A stretch of 64,000 bases of DNA from an uncultured Aquimarina sp. (GCF_947500065.1 NZ_CANMQT010000007.1:124001-188000), one strand, 5' to 3'. Positions 15,946 to 25,747 are shown, counted from the stretch's first letter. Made by a program: numbers and translations. The notes: generated by a model not told the origin, from the sequence alone.

Positions 15946-17022
15946 TTAGGATACTTTTACGATTGCAATTTCTTTTATATTCTTGGTAAGTAACGGAATC
16001 GTTACCTTAAAATACCAGTTTTCAGTTTTTACAATTACTTTTTGATTTGTGTAGAAAGAGTATCTTTTTTCTATGTTTTTCAATCCCAGTTTAGTGGATT
16101 CTTCTTTATGTTTTCTTACGTGTAGATTGTTCTGAATAACAAGACTGTTATTTTTGATTGAAATAATATTGATTTCCAAAGGTTTTTCTTTAGAGTAATA
16201 ATTATGTTTTAGTGCATTTTCTACTAACATTTGTAAAGAAAGCGTTGGGATTACATAATCTTGTGGATTTACAGAGATATGGGTAGTGATGCTAAGCGCT
16301 CCCTTGTGTCTGATATTCATCATAAATATAAAAGAATCCAAAAAATTTAGTTCTTTTTCCAAGCTTACTAAATCTTCCTCGCGGTTATCCAGGATATAGC
16401 GATAACAAGTAGCTAATCTGGACACGAAATCCGATGCTAGATCTCTGTCTTCATACATAAGAGAAGTCAGCGTGTTTAGACTGTTGAATAAGAAATGAGG
16501 ACTTATTTGGTTTTTTAAAGACTTGTATTTCGAGGTCATTATTTCCTTCTGAAGATCGTTCATCTTATTTTCTATTTCTTTTTTTTGTTGCAAAGAATGA
16601 TAGAATAAGTTGAAGATGATTAAGGCAAAACCAAGAATTGCTGCTCTAAAAAAATCAATTCTAAAACGTAACCAAGGATCATCTACATCAATTTGACAAA
16701 TTTGGTCAAACTGAAAGATTGCTAAATAATATACTAATGCCGAAATAGGAAGGCAAATGGCCATATTAATTAGTAAAATCTTAACTCCTTTCGTTAGGTC
16801 AAGACCTTCACCTGTTTTCGATTGTAGTCTTTTTACTAACCAATCATTGCTTTCCCAAGCAAGCATGAATAGAAAAAAAGCGCTACAATAATAAAAAATA
16901 CTTGTAGCATCAAAAATGTTTTCTTCTTCGTCATGAACGATGGTAAGTTTGATCAAGAAATACACTACATGAATAATGATCACTCGTATTCCTAATTTTT
17001 GTATAGTAGTTTTTTTTAGCAT
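15946..17022 (-). CDS. LytS/YehU-type sensor histidine kinase
   Basis: The product has 358 residues with about four membrane helices in the first 145, then a short linker and a His_kinase domain. The phospho-accepting His176 lies in ISPHFLFNSLNTL, and the ATP-binding N box is MLVENALKHN. There is no extracellular ligand domain beyond a short loop (about 105-120), so the signal may be sensed in the membrane. It is the first gene of a pair with the LytTR regulator, with one base between them, and is divergent from a TonB receptor gene with 247 bases between the starts. Confidence 0.92.
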   Translation of the reverse strand: MLKKTTIQKLGIRVIIIHVVYFLIKLTIVHDEEENIFDATSIFYYCSAFFLFMLAWESNDWLVKRLQSKTGEGLDLTKGVKILLINMAICLPISALVYYLAIFQFDQICQIDVDDPWLRFRIDFFRAAILGFALIIFNLFYHSLQQKKEIENKMNDLQKEIMTSKYKSLKNQISPHFLFNSLNTLTSLMYEDRDLASDFVSRLATCYRYILDNREEDLVSLEKELNFLDSFIFMMNIRHKGALSITTHISVNPQDYVIPTLSLQMLVENALKHNYYSKEKPLEINIISIKNNSLVIQNNLHVRKHKEESTKLGLKNIEKRYSFYTNQKVIVKTENWYFKVTIPLLTKNIKEIAIVKVS

Positions 17023-17269
17023 AAAGATTCAGATAGTATTGTTAAAGATACATAACTGAGAATCAATTTACATGTAGTATTTCCTTGAATTGTCATAATA
17101 GAAGTTGAACCGTAGTAAAAGTCATTTCTCTTGAAAATTGAAGCTAATTAGTAACTAAAAAGGATTCAATCATAATTATATACAGTTCAAGGGTTAAATG
17201 AACGACTCTAGTATTTTGGTTTTGTGGATTAGTATCAAGTTAGCAGATTTGATCAAAATCAATAAGGTT

Positions 17270-19654
17270 ATGAAAAAATACGCTTTCATATTTGCTATTT
17301 TATGTATCAGTATAGTGAATGCACAAACGGGAATTATTAAAGGGCTTGTAGTCGATAAACAATCAGAAACTCCATTGGTCGGAGCAACTGTAGAATTATT
17401 AAATACGGATGAAATCAATGGGGTTATTACAGATATAGATGGATATTTCACCTTAGAAAAAGTTCCTTTGGGAAGACAAACTGTGCGAGTAAGTTATATT
17501 GGTTTCGAATCTATTACTTTACCTAATATTGTTGTTACCTCAGGTAAGGATGCAGTTGTTAATGTATCCTTAATTGAAGCTTTTGATCGATTGGATGAGG
17601 TAATTATAACTTCAGATACTAATAAAGCTCAGGCTATAAATAAATTAACATCAGTCTCGGCACGGCAATTTAGTTTAGAAGAAGTGACTCGTTTTTCGGG
17701 AGGTAGAAGTGATGTTGGACGATTAGCGGCAAATTTTGCAGGAGTATCTGCTCCAGATGATAGTAGAAATGATGTAGTGATTCGAGGTAATTCTCCTACG
17801 GGATTATTATGGAGATTAGAAGGGGTTCCGATACCAAGCCCTAATCATTATAGTACATTAGGAACTACTGGAGGGCCTGTGTCGGCATTAAATCCTAATC
17901 TGTTAAAGAATTCTGATTTTATTACTTCTGCTTTTCCCTCAGAATATGGAAATGCAATCGGAGGTGTTTTTGATCTAGGTTTTAGAAAAGGAAATAAGGA
18001 TGATTATGAATATACTGCTCAAGTAGGAATTTTTACCGGAATAGAAGCTATGGCTGAAGGTCCTGTTGGAAAAAACAATGGATCTTTTCTGGTTGCGGGA
18101 AGATATTCATTAGTCGGTTTACTAGGTGTTGGAGCAGGAGGAACTTCGGCAGCTCCCAATTATAGTGATGTTTCTTTTAATCTGGATTTAGGAAAAAGTA
18201 AGTTAGGTAATTTTTCTTTGTTTGGAATTATTGGTTTTTCTGATATCGATTTCCTTGGTGATGATATTGATGAAGACGACCTTTTTGCAGCAGAAGATGA
18301 AAACAGCTTTGTGAAATCGAGGTTTGGAGTGATAGGTCTAAAACATAGAATTAATATCACCGACAAGTCTTATTTAAAAACTATTGTTTCAGGTTCATTT
18401 ACAGGAAATGATTTTATGGCCGATCGCTTTATTGATAAAGATACTCCACAAGAGCGAACCATACTATATACTGAGGCGGATAATACCGAAAATAGAGTTA
18501 CTTTTTCTACCCTGTATAACACTAAACTAAGTAGTAAAAGTACCATAAGAACAGGAGTTTTATTGGAAAACATAGGAATAGAATCCCTTGAAAGAGATCG
18601 CGAAAAACAACCAGACCTCAATGCAGATGGAGATCCAGATTTGTTTACGTTTAGAGATATTGACGAAAATCTAATGATAGTTCAGCCGTTTGTTCAAGGA
18701 CAATTTAGACTGACAGAAAAGCTAACTTTAAATGCAGGAGTTCATGGTCAATATAGCTCATTGAATGAACAATTTGTAATAGAACCAAGAGCTGGACTTA
18801 ATTATAAAATATCCCAAAAGCATCGTTTAAGCTTTGGGTATGGTTTGCATCATCAACCTGTTCCATTACCCCTCTTATTCTTAAATGAAGAAGTGAATGG
18901 GGAGTTGGTGCAAGCCAATAAAAACCTTGACTTTGTAAGAAGTAACCATTATGTATTAGGATATGATGTGAAATTAGGTAATAGTTGGAGAGGTAAGGTA
19001 GAAGTGTATTATCAAGATATTGATAATGCTGCTGTAGAATCATTTCCTTCTAGTTATTCATCGCTAACAGAAGGAGCTGATTTTGGGTTTGATAATGATC
19101 GAATTTCATTAGTAAATGAAGGAACAGGTTTTAATCAAGGAATTGAATTGACACTCGAAAGATTCTTTAATAAAGGGTATTATGGATTGTTAACTACCTC
19201 TTTATTCGAAAGTAAATATGAAGGAAGTGATGGTGTAGAACGCAACACACCATTTAATAATGGATATGTGATCAACTTGTTAGCGGGAAAAGAGTTTGCT
19301 ATGGGAAAAACTAAAAAGGATGTGTTATTTTTTGATACCAGACTTACTTTTTCTGGAGGTAGATATTATACTCCTGTTGATTTAGCAGCATCGCAAGCTG
19401 CTGGTTTTGAGATATTACAAGAGGATATTGCATTTAGTGAACAAAACGATGGATATTTTAGATGGGATGTGAAATTAGGATATAAGATCAATAGTCGTAA
19501 AAAGAAACGTTCTCATCAATTTTATGTGGATTTGCAGAATGTAACTGGAAATGAGAACTTATTTGCTCGACGTTATAATCGAATAACAAATAATGTAGAT
19601 GAGGTAAATCAGATAGGGTTCTTTCCGGATTTCGGATATCGATTTGAATTTTAA
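17270..19654 (+). CDS. TonB-dependent receptor with carboxypeptidase-regulatory-like domain
   Basis: An outer-membrane receptor of 794 residues. I choose ATG 17270 because MKKYAFIFAILCISIVNAQ is a typical signal peptide; an upstream in-frame ATG at 17198 would add an unlike extension. After the signal comes a regulatory-like domain (GIIKGLVVDKQSETPLVGA to about residue 105), then a plug with NDVVIRGNSPTG and a long barrel ending in FGYRFEF. There is no STN domain. It is divergent from a LytS/LytTR pair, which suggests regulation by that system. The substrate is unknown. The downstream DUF1569-like gene follows 16 bases later. Confidence 0.88.
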   Translation: MKKYAFIFAILCISIVNAQTGIIKGLVVDKQSETPLVGATVELLNTDEINGVITDIDGYFTLEKVPLGRQTVRVSYIGFESITLPNIVVTSGKDAVVNVSLIEAFDRLDEVIITSDTNKAQAINKLTSVSARQFSLEEVTRFSGGRSDVGRLAANFAGVSAPDDSRNDVVIRGNSPTGLLWRLEGVPIPSPNHYSTLGTTGGPVSALNPNLLKNSDFITSAFPSEYGNAIGGVFDLGFRKGNKDDYEYTAQVGIFTGIEAMAEGPVGKNNGSFLVAGRYSLVGLLGVGAGGTSAAPNYSDVSFNLDLGKSKLGNFSLFGIIGFSDIDFLGDDIDEDDLFAAEDENSFVKSRFGVIGLKHRINITDKSYLKTIVSGSFTGNDFMADRFIDKDTPQERTILYTEADNTENRVTFSTLYNTKLSSKSTIRTGVLLENIGIESLERDREKQPDLNADGDPDLFTFRDIDENLMIVQPFVQGQFRLTEKLTLNAGVHGQYSSLNEQFVIEPRAGLNYKISQKHRLSFGYGLHHQPVPLPLLFLNEEVNGELVQANKNLDFVRSNHYVLGYDVKLGNSWRGKVEVYYQDIDNAAVESFPSSYSSLTEGADFGFDNDRISLVNEGTGFNQGIELTLERFFNKGYYGLLTTSLFESKYEGSDGVERNTPFNNGYVINLLAGKEFAMGKTKKDVLFFDTRLTFSGGRYYTPVDLAASQAAGFEILQEDIAFSEQNDGYFRWDVKLGYKINSRKKKRSHQFYVDLQNVTGNENLFARRYNRITNNVDEVNQIGFFPDFGYRFEF

Positions 19655-19670
19655 CATAAAAAAAGAGGCA

Positions 19671-20225
19671 ATGCACACAATGAGAACACCATTATTAACG
19701 TTGATTACTATTGATAACTTGGCTTTCTGGGGGTATGGACAAGGAGATAATAATGATGCTAAGAAAGGGTTTATGGATAGTCAGTTATATGATATCGCAT
19801 ATTTGATTCAGTTTAGAGACCGTGTGAATGCTACAGTTTCTAAAGTACCAATTGCTTGGCATTTGGATCATAGCCTAAAAGTTATTAATAGAATTCACGA
19901 TGTACTAAAGAGTTCTGATCCTACTGTTTATGAAAAACGTTTCAACCTAGCTCGTAGCTTTTCGTTTTTGTTTGGTTATATTCCTAGAGGAAGAGGGCAA
20001 TCTCCCGCAGCTGTTTTGCCGCCAAAGGAAATAAAAACTGAAGGCATATTGTCTCAATTAGAAATAGCTAGAGAAAATCTTTCAGATTTAGAAAATTTAA
20101 ACGAAAATGTGAACTTTATTCACCCGGTTTTTGGTCAGCTAAATAAAAAACAATCTAAGCGTTTTCTTGAGATACACACCAAACATCACTTAAAAATCAT
20201 ACGTGATATTCTAGGTAAAGAATAG
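19671..20225 (+). CDS. DUF1569/DinB-like protein
   Basis: The product has 184 residues if ATG 19671 is used; a purine-rich AGAGG lies directly before it. ATG 19680 is an alternative with more usual spacing. The sequence is helical and contains WHLDHSLKVI and a C-terminal HPVFGQLNKKQ segment followed by HTKHHL, the spaced histidines of DinB-type four-helix metal-binding proteins; the HPxFG...H...HH order fits DUF1569. The enzymatic role is unknown, but DinB relatives include thiol-dependent transferases. It is probably cotranscribed with the TonB receptor and converges on the methyltransferase gene at 20243. Confidence 0.65.
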   Translation: MHTMRTPLLTLITIDNLAFWGYGQGDNNDAKKGFMDSQLYDIAYLIQFRDRVNATVSKVPIAWHLDHSLKVINRIHDVLKSSDPTVYEKRFNLARSFSFLFGYIPRGRGQSPAAVLPPKEIKTEGILSQLEIARENLSDLENLNENVNFIHPVFGQLNKKQSKRFLEIHTKHHLKIIRDILGKE

Positions 20226-20242
20226 AAAGAGCCTAATAGTAA

Positions 20243-20728
20243 TCAGATCTTTCGGTATAAATAGATGGTTTCCAAAGCTCCATTTTTTTGCATTATTTCT
20301 TTCTTTGTTTCTTCTTTCCATCCCGGTATATCGAATTGATGTGTTGCAATTCTTGCTCCAACAGGTAACTCTTTTTCCAATTTTAGAGATAATGCACCCA
20401 ATACACTTCTGGAGAAATAAAGTATTAACACATCTGCATTAGAGATATCCGCCTGGTAAATATCCTCAGTCCGAATTTTTATTCGATCTGACAGTTTAGC
20501 TTCTTCTATTTTTATTTTTGCATCTCGTATCGCTTCTGGCAAGATTTCATATCCTATACAGTTTACATCTGCCATAGCGCATGCCATAATTAATTGCCTG
20601 GCATCACCGCAACCAAGATCAAAAACTGTTTCTCCATTTTTTAATTCTAAAAGATCCAGTTTATGCTGTACAACCTCAATAGGAGTAGGGAAATAAGGGT
20701 CGTCGTTTGGAATAAAAGAGTAATTCAT
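20243..20728 (-). CDS. Small class I SAM-dependent methyltransferase
   Basis: A 161-residue cytoplasmic enzyme. It begins with FIPNDDPYFPTPIEVVQHKL, a segment typical of a small methyltransferase group in which YxPTP precedes motif I. Motif I is VFDLGCGDARQ (about 35-45), motif II has the acidic GYEILP, and TEDIYQADI probably contacts the adenine. It lacks an extra substrate domain. The target is not predictable. It is the last gene of an apparent operon after fhs and a hypothetical gene, with a 12-base gap. Confidence 0.8.
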   Translation of the reverse strand: MNYSFIPNDDPYFPTPIEVVQHKLDLLELKNGETVFDLGCGDARQLIMACAMADVNCIGYEILPEAIRDAKIKIEEAKLSDRIKIRTEDIYQADISNADVLILYFSRSVLGALSLKLEKELPVGARIATHQFDIPGWKEETKKEIMQKNGALETIYLYRKI

Positions 20729-20740
20729 CCTATATGATGG

Positions 20741-21340
20741 TTAATTTTGTTTTTCTCGTTTTTCAATTTTCATGGCTCTTGTATAAAAATCACGAAAATC
20801 TTCTTTATTATATTTTGCACGCATGGCAGAAAGCACATCTATTAACGATAAACTGCACCAATCCCATAACATGGTATCAAAATTATAGGAGTACATCTGT
20901 TTTCCTACCTCTTTTCTGATTTCGTTTATTTCAATTTTATCAAAACCGTTTTCTAAAAGTCTATCCGTGACTAATTGATCGTTTTCTGTGGTATATTCTG
21001 TATCTAAATAAGGTTCTAAAATCCAATCCCAATTCCAGCTATATGCAAACAGAGGTATTTTGTTTTTTTCTGCAAATATTTTCAACTGCTCTTTTTTCTC
21101 TGCTGACATAAAAACAATATCGTCTTTTATTTTAATTTTTAATACGCCAAAATCAACACAAATGGAGTTAATTTCTGATGCTTTAATTAGTTTTTCTGGA
21201 TATGCTATGGATGGTTCAAAAGGATACTCTTTTATCAATATTGTGTCTTTGCCGATTTCCGAATCTCCCATTCCACAAAGTAAGTTGTTAGCGGTAATCT
21301 TACCGTTATAAGTTTTGAATATATTCTTAAGAAATTTCAC
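20741..21340 (-). CDS. Conserved hypothetical protein downstream of fhs
   Basis: A 199-residue protein that I do not recognise. It has no signal peptide or membrane segment. It alternates predicted strands (INSICVDFGVLKIKIKDDIVFMS) with acidic and basic helices, has a tryptophan-rich SWNWDWILEPYLDTEY segment, and a second aromatic cluster (MLWDWCSLSLIDVL) near the C-terminus, which ends in charged KIEKREKQN. The gene lies 32 bases after fhs and 12 bases before a methyltransferase gene on the same strand, so it is probably cotranscribed with both. No function is suggested by motif. Confidence 0.7.
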   Translation of the reverse strand: MKFLKNIFKTYNGKITANNLLCGMGDSEIGKDTILIKEYPFEPSIAYPEKLIKASEINSICVDFGVLKIKIKDDIVFMSAEKKEQLKIFAEKNKIPLFAYSWNWDWILEPYLDTEYTTENDQLVTDRLLENGFDKIEINEIRKEVGKQMYSYNFDTMLWDWCSLSLIDVLSAMRAKYNKEDFRDFYTRAMKIEKREKQN

Positions 21341-21372
21341 GCTTACATCTTGGTTATTTGACAGTTTACTAT

Positions 21373-23040
21373 CTAAAACAATCCTATGATTTCTCCATCG
21401 TCAGTTATGTCTATTCCTTCGGATGCGGGATGTGCAGGTAATCCAGGCATTCTCATAATATCACCTGTTATAGGGATCAAAAAGCCTGCTCCAGCAGCTA
21501 TTTCAATTTCTCTTACTGTTAGAATAAAATCTTTTGGTCTCCCTAGTAATTTAGGATTGTCAGATAATGATTTTTGGGTTTTTGCAATACAAACCGGTAA
21601 GTGATCTAATCCTAAATTGGTGATTTTTTTTAAATGCGCTTTTGCCTTTGCGGTATAATCCACATGTTTGGCACCATAAATTTCTGTGGCAATAGTTTCT
21701 ATTTTAGTCATAACAGTAGATTCCCACTGATATAACGGCTTAAAATCTGAAGTGTCAGATGCTACTATATCAATTACACATTTTGCTAATTCAATTGCGC
21801 CTGCTCCGCCTTTTTCCCAAACTTCGGCCAGTGCAACTCTGACACCTTTGGAAGCAGCAAAATTTCTAATAATATCGATTTCCGCATCACTATCCGATGT
21901 AAATTTATTAATTGAGATTACTGGTGTAATATGAAACTTAGAAATATTTTCTAGATGTTTTTCTAAATTTGGTAGCCCTTTTTGCAATGCTTCTGTATCC
22001 GGAATAGTCAAAGATTTCAGATCTGCACCTCCATGATATTTTAAGGCACGTATTGTGGCAGTAAGTACTACTACTTTTGGTTTTAATCCAGCACTCTGAC
22101 ATTTAATATCAAAGAATTTTTCGGCACCCAGATCAAATCCAAAACCAGCTTCTGTTACTGTGTATTCTGAATGTGTCATACCCATTAATGTAGCTATGAC
22201 TGAATTTGTGCCCTGAGCAATATTGGCGAAAGGTCCGCCATGGATAATGGCTGGATTTCCTTCTATAGTTTGCACTAGATTTGGTTTTATCGCATCTTTA
22301 AGTAGCGCAGTCATAGCCCCTTCAGCCTTTAGGTCTTTTGCATACATAGGTTTTTTATCATACGTATAACCGATAAAAATATTACCTAATCGTTTTTTGA
22401 GATCACCTAAATTCTCGGCCAAACAAAGAATCGCCATAATTTCTGAAGCAGCGGTAATATCAAAACCAGTCTCTCTGGGTACACCTGATGTTGTTCCTCC
22501 TAAGCCAACGATAACGCGACGTAAAGCACGATCATTTAAGTCAACTACTCGTTTCCAACTTATGGTTCTTGGATCCAACAATAAAGAATTGGTTTTGCTT
22601 TGAATATTATTATCTATAATCGCTGCTAATAGATTATGTGCTTTTTCTATGGCTGCAAAATCACCTGTAAAATGAAGATTAATATCTTCCATCGGTAATA
22701 CCTGCGAATAACCACCACCTGTAGCACCACCTTTGATACCGAAAACAGGGCCTAATGAAGGTTCTCTTAAAACGACAGTTGTTTTTTTATCTAATCGATT
22801 TAAACCTTCAGATAAACCAATAGACATGGTAGTCTTTCCTTCTCCTGCCGGTGTGGGAGAAATAGCAGAAACCAGTACTAAGTTGCTTTTACTGGCATTT
22901 TGTTTATCGATGGCTTGTAAGGGTAATTTAGCTTTATGTTTGCCATACATTTCTATTTGATCTGGATCGATACCAAATTTTTCTGCAATGGATGAAATAT
23001 GCGTAAGAGTCACTTTTTTGGCAATTTGCAAATCATTCAT
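21373..23040 (-). CDS. fhs: Formate-tetrahydrofolate ligase
   Basis: The enzyme joins formate to tetrahydrofolate using ATP, giving 10-formyl-THF for purine synthesis and one-carbon metabolism. It has 555 residues, normal for the family. The ATP-binding loop TPAGEGKTT is at 63-71; other hallmark segments are REPSLGPVFGIKGGATGGGY, LHFTGDFAAI, IHGGPFANIAQGTNS and the C-terminal GDIMRMPGLP. It is cytoplasmic and a homotetramer in known cases. It is the first gene of a probable three-gene operon with a hypothetical gene and a methyltransferase. Confidence 0.97.
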   Translation of the reverse strand: MNDLQIAKKVTLTHISSIAEKFGIDPDQIEMYGKHKAKLPLQAIDKQNASKSNLVLVSAISPTPAGEGKTTMSIGLSEGLNRLDKKTTVVLREPSLGPVFGIKGGATGGGYSQVLPMEDINLHFTGDFAAIEKAHNLLAAIIDNNIQSKTNSLLLDPRTISWKRVVDLNDRALRRVIVGLGGTTSGVPRETGFDITAASEIMAILCLAENLGDLKKRLGNIFIGYTYDKKPMYAKDLKAEGAMTALLKDAIKPNLVQTIEGNPAIIHGGPFANIAQGTNSVIATLMGMTHSEYTVTEAGFGFDLGAEKFFDIKCQSAGLKPKVVVLTATIRALKYHGGADLKSLTIPDTEALQKGLPNLEKHLENISKFHITPVISINKFTSDSDAEIDIIRNFAASKGVRVALAEVWEKGGAGAIELAKCVIDIVASDTSDFKPLYQWESTVMTKIETIATEIYGAKHVDYTAKAKAHLKKITNLGLDHLPVCIAKTQKSLSDNPKLLGRPKDFILTVREIEIAAGAGFLIPITGDIMRMPGLPAHPASEGIDITDDGEIIGLF

Positions 23041-23265
23041 AGGGTATAGCTTTTAATCGTTGAACATTAGAAATAAAAAGTATATAAGCTTTTTAAAGAA
23101 GTATAAAGTTTTCTTTATGTTTAAAAATAGTAATTATTAAACAGTTTTGTTTATGATTTTCACTAATTATCAGCTTTGATATTGGACTAAAATTATAAGC
23201 CCTGTTATAATCATTGATACATCTTGTATACTAATTTATTTCAATATTTTAATTGGATATAAGGT

Positions 23266-23721
23266 TTATGTTAAAACCGTTCTTATTCCAATTTCTTCGT
23301 TAACTCTTTTTCTGAAAGAGCTATAGCCAAACGCAGAACTTTGAACTGCATAAATAGATTTTCCTTGATGATCATATAATCGCAAAACTCCGCCTAAAGT
23401 ATATCTTTTTGCCTTTGATATATCTGACCATAAATATTCAATGGTTTTCTTCCCTGAAGTAATTTTGAAACCTTGTCTACTATGAACAACAGTGGTAGTT
23501 ATATGTTTAAATAAAAATAAACCTGTATATGACATTTGACCAGCAAAATACAGTAGAACAAAAACTCCTGGGGTCCCTAAAACTCCTTCATTTAGAATGA
23601 TGATTACAATCCAGTATGATATCGCTATAGTCAAACCAATGAAAAATAGGATGATAATATACAACATGATCTTACCCAATAATGAATTGCGTACTATGTC
23701 ATTTTTTGAAATTGATTCCAT
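23266..23721 (-). CDS. Two-helix membrane protein with PH-like C-terminal domain
   Basis: The product has 151 residues. Two hydrophobic helices (about 17-40 and 50-70) form a hairpin; the remaining 80 residues are probably cytoplasmic and show a strand-rich pattern (GFKITSGKKTIEYLWSDISK, then GVLRLYDHQGKSIYAV) that looks like a bacterial PH-type domain. The ending FRKRVNEEIG resembles the final helix of such a domain. I do not recognise a named family. It is a single gene with intergenic space on both sides. Confidence 0.65.
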   Translation of the reverse strand: MESISKNDIVRNSLLGKIMLYIIILFFIGLTIAISYWIVIIILNEGVLGTPGVFVLLYFAGQMSYTGLFLFKHITTTVVHSRQGFKITSGKKTIEYLWSDISKAKRYTLGGVLRLYDHQGKSIYAVQSSAFGYSSFRKRVNEEIGIRTVLT

Positions 23722-23933
23722 ATTTATGTATAGGCAATACTTTTTTGAGTTGGTGGCAAGTCAAATATAAATATTTTGCTTTTATCTTTTTCCTCATAGA
23801 TGTCAAATTTTATATTTGGTGACTTTTCAAATAAATACGATCCTTTGGGTAAACCTAAACAGCCCTATGGTTTTTATACATTGTTAGTATTTCATTATTC
23901 TAGTACTATTTAAATTATTTATTGCGAAGCGAA

Positions 23934-24791
23934 TTAATGATTTAATATCTGGTTAAATTTCTCTAAATATTCTTGTTCATAATTTAAAATTCCTTTGACG
24001 TGCGCTCCTTTTATTTTCCAGAATGTTGTATTCGATTTATTTGAATTATTAAAAATATTTTCACCCAATTTAAAAGGAATCAATTTATCTTCTGTACTGT
24101 GTATAATTACAATAGGTTTAGTCACCTTTTTAATTTCTTTGTTTGTTGGAAAATCATTATTCAATAGCAATGGTATTAACCATTTATAATTCTCTAAGTT
24201 GATTTCACTAGCATAATGTTTAGCTACATCGGGAAAAGAACTAAAAGTACCTTCTAGAATAAGTCCTTTAATGTCACTATTTCTTTCTGCTGCATTTGTT
24301 GTAGCAAAAATACCGCCTAGAGAAACTCCCCAAATGATGATGTCTGTACCTTTAACTTTATCCATTTTTTTAAACGCATCAAATATTTCAATTGCATCTT
24401 TTTTTAGTATACTGGAGTCGTTGTCATCTCCGGTGGATTCGCCAAAACCTCTTCTTTCATAGGCAAATATTTGATACCCATCCTGAAGAAGCGTTTTGTA
24501 CGTTAATTGAGCGGTATTTAAATCCATTCCATTTCCTAAATGATGAAAAATAGTGGCCTTTATTTTTGCTGAGTCAGGGCTAAATATAGCTGCATGTATT
24601 TTGGTGTTGTCTTCCAAATCCAACATTAGTTCTTGATGTTTATATAGGCTTGTAAATTTACCTTTACTGGGAGTAGCTCTATAAATATAGGGATCAAGGG
24701 TTCTGCTAAATCTTATATAGCATATTATACTAATGAGTAATATTACGATCGCACCTATTAACCTGATAAGAATTTTCAATGTTTTTTTCAT
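23934..24791 (-). CDS. Membrane-anchored alpha/beta hydrolase
   Basis: The product has 285 residues. A single N-terminal hydrophobic helix (about 7-26) probably anchors it in the inner membrane, with the enzyme on the periplasmic side. The alpha/beta hydrolase fold follows, with the oxyanion region HHLGNG, the RRGFGESTG turn, nucleophile Ser157 in GVSLGG, acid Asp235 in STEDKLIP and His264 in GAHVKG. It resembles the BEM46/YfhR-like group of uncharacterised hydrolases. The substrate is unknown. It lies 126 bases after the LytTR membrane regulator gene on the same strand and could be its target. Confidence 0.88.
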   Translation of the reverse strand: MKKTLKILIRLIGAIVILLISIICYIRFSRTLDPYIYRATPSKGKFTSLYKHQELMLDLEDNTKIHAAIFSPDSAKIKATIFHHLGNGMDLNTAQLTYKTLLQDGYQIFAYERRGFGESTGDDNDSSILKKDAIEIFDAFKKMDKVKGTDIIIWGVSLGGIFATTNAAERNSDIKGLILEGTFSSFPDVAKHYASEINLENYKWLIPLLLNNDFPTNKEIKKVTKPIVIIHSTEDKLIPFKLGENIFNNSNKSNTTFWKIKGAHVKGILNYEQEYLEKFNQILNH

Positions 24792-24916
24792 TTACTAAAA
24801 TGTTTGATTGTTCAAATATTCTAGTAAAAAAAAGAGGTTTTTAAATCTCAGGAAAATAAAAGTTGCTGATGACTATTTTTTGTGGTCAATTAGTCATTTT
24901 TGGTGTGGTTTAGTAT

Positions 24917-25747
24917 TTATTTGGGGTGATTTAACAATGTATGCACGGTCTCAAAAAAGGGCTGCGATACAGGAATACTGTGCTCTGTTTTTTTTAGGTA
25001 CAGTTTGGCATTTTGTTTACTTCCTTTTAACGAAAGAGTAAAGTCTGGGTTCACAATATATGAGCGGTGTATTTTGACAAATAATGGGAGTTGTTTTTGA
25101 ATATTAGAAAGAGTACTTCTTAATAGTTTTTCTTTTAGCAAATTTTCTTCAAAATAGAATATGCTTACATAATTATTTTCGGACTTTACGTAAACAAGAT
25201 TTGTTTGATCCACTTGAAAAGATTCCTTTTTTAAACTACCAGAAATAGTAATATTTTTAATCAAGTCTTCCTTTGTCAAGTCTTCCGATTTATCTTGGAC
25301 TTTTGTTCTAGTATATCGTTTTCTTAATAAAATCGCTGAAATAAACAAAAGGGTGCCAAAGCCAAAGAATATAACTTTAAACCAACCAAAAAAATGATTT
25401 AGATTTAATCTTTCAGGATTTTTATTAATGATAATTTCTGTATAGAAAAATGCAATTATTATTACGGATATAATAAAAAACAGACAAAAGATGATTTCTT
25501 CAAAAAGTTTCCAAACCTTGGCTTTTTTATAGTATATAGCAGAAAATAAGTGTATTATAAAATACATGAAAAAGGTCATTACGCCATATCCTGTAAGGTA
25601 GATTGTTTTAAACGAAAAGTCAGAACTTCCTGAGTCAAAGGGTTCTAAAAAAAAGAGAATGAACAGGACGAAAAACCCTAGAGTAATCCCAATAAAAATA
25701 TGAACTCTAAGTGAAATATTGTATGGAAAAGATTTGTTTAAAAACAT
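24917..25747 (-). CDS. Membrane-bound LytTR transcriptional regulator
   Basis: A 276-residue protein with four predicted membrane helices in the first 165 residues (about 14-34, 47-68, 84-106 and 122-142), a charged linker, and a C-terminal LytTR DNA-binding domain (about 170-270) containing LVYVKSENNYVSIFY and LFVKIHRSYIVN. There is no receiver domain, so it senses and regulates in one chain at the membrane. The family members of this form regulate nearby membrane or export genes in Bacteroidetes; here the alpha/beta hydrolase gene follows directly. The ligand is unknown. Confidence 0.9.
   Translation of the reverse strand: MFLNKSFPYNISLRVHIFIGITLGFFVLFILFFLEPFDSGSSDFSFKTIYLTGYGVMTFFMYFIIHLFSAIYYKKAKVWKLFEEIIFCLFFIISVIIIAFFYTEIIINKNPERLNLNHFFGWFKVIFFGFGTLLFISAILLRKRYTRTKVQDKSEDLTKEDLIKNITISGSLKKESFQVDQTNLVYVKSENNYVSIFYFEENLLKEKLLRSTLSNIQKQLPLFVKIHRSYIVNPDFTLSLKGSKQNAKLYLKKTEHSIPVSQPFFETVHTLLNHPK

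Noticed and set aside
17085..17142. Four TTGAA copies in the gap between the LytS gene and the divergent TonB receptor, considered as LytTR sites
   Set aside because: The spacing is irregular (20, 26 and 7 bases) and TTGAA is common by chance in DNA this AT-rich; it is not enough to claim a binding site.
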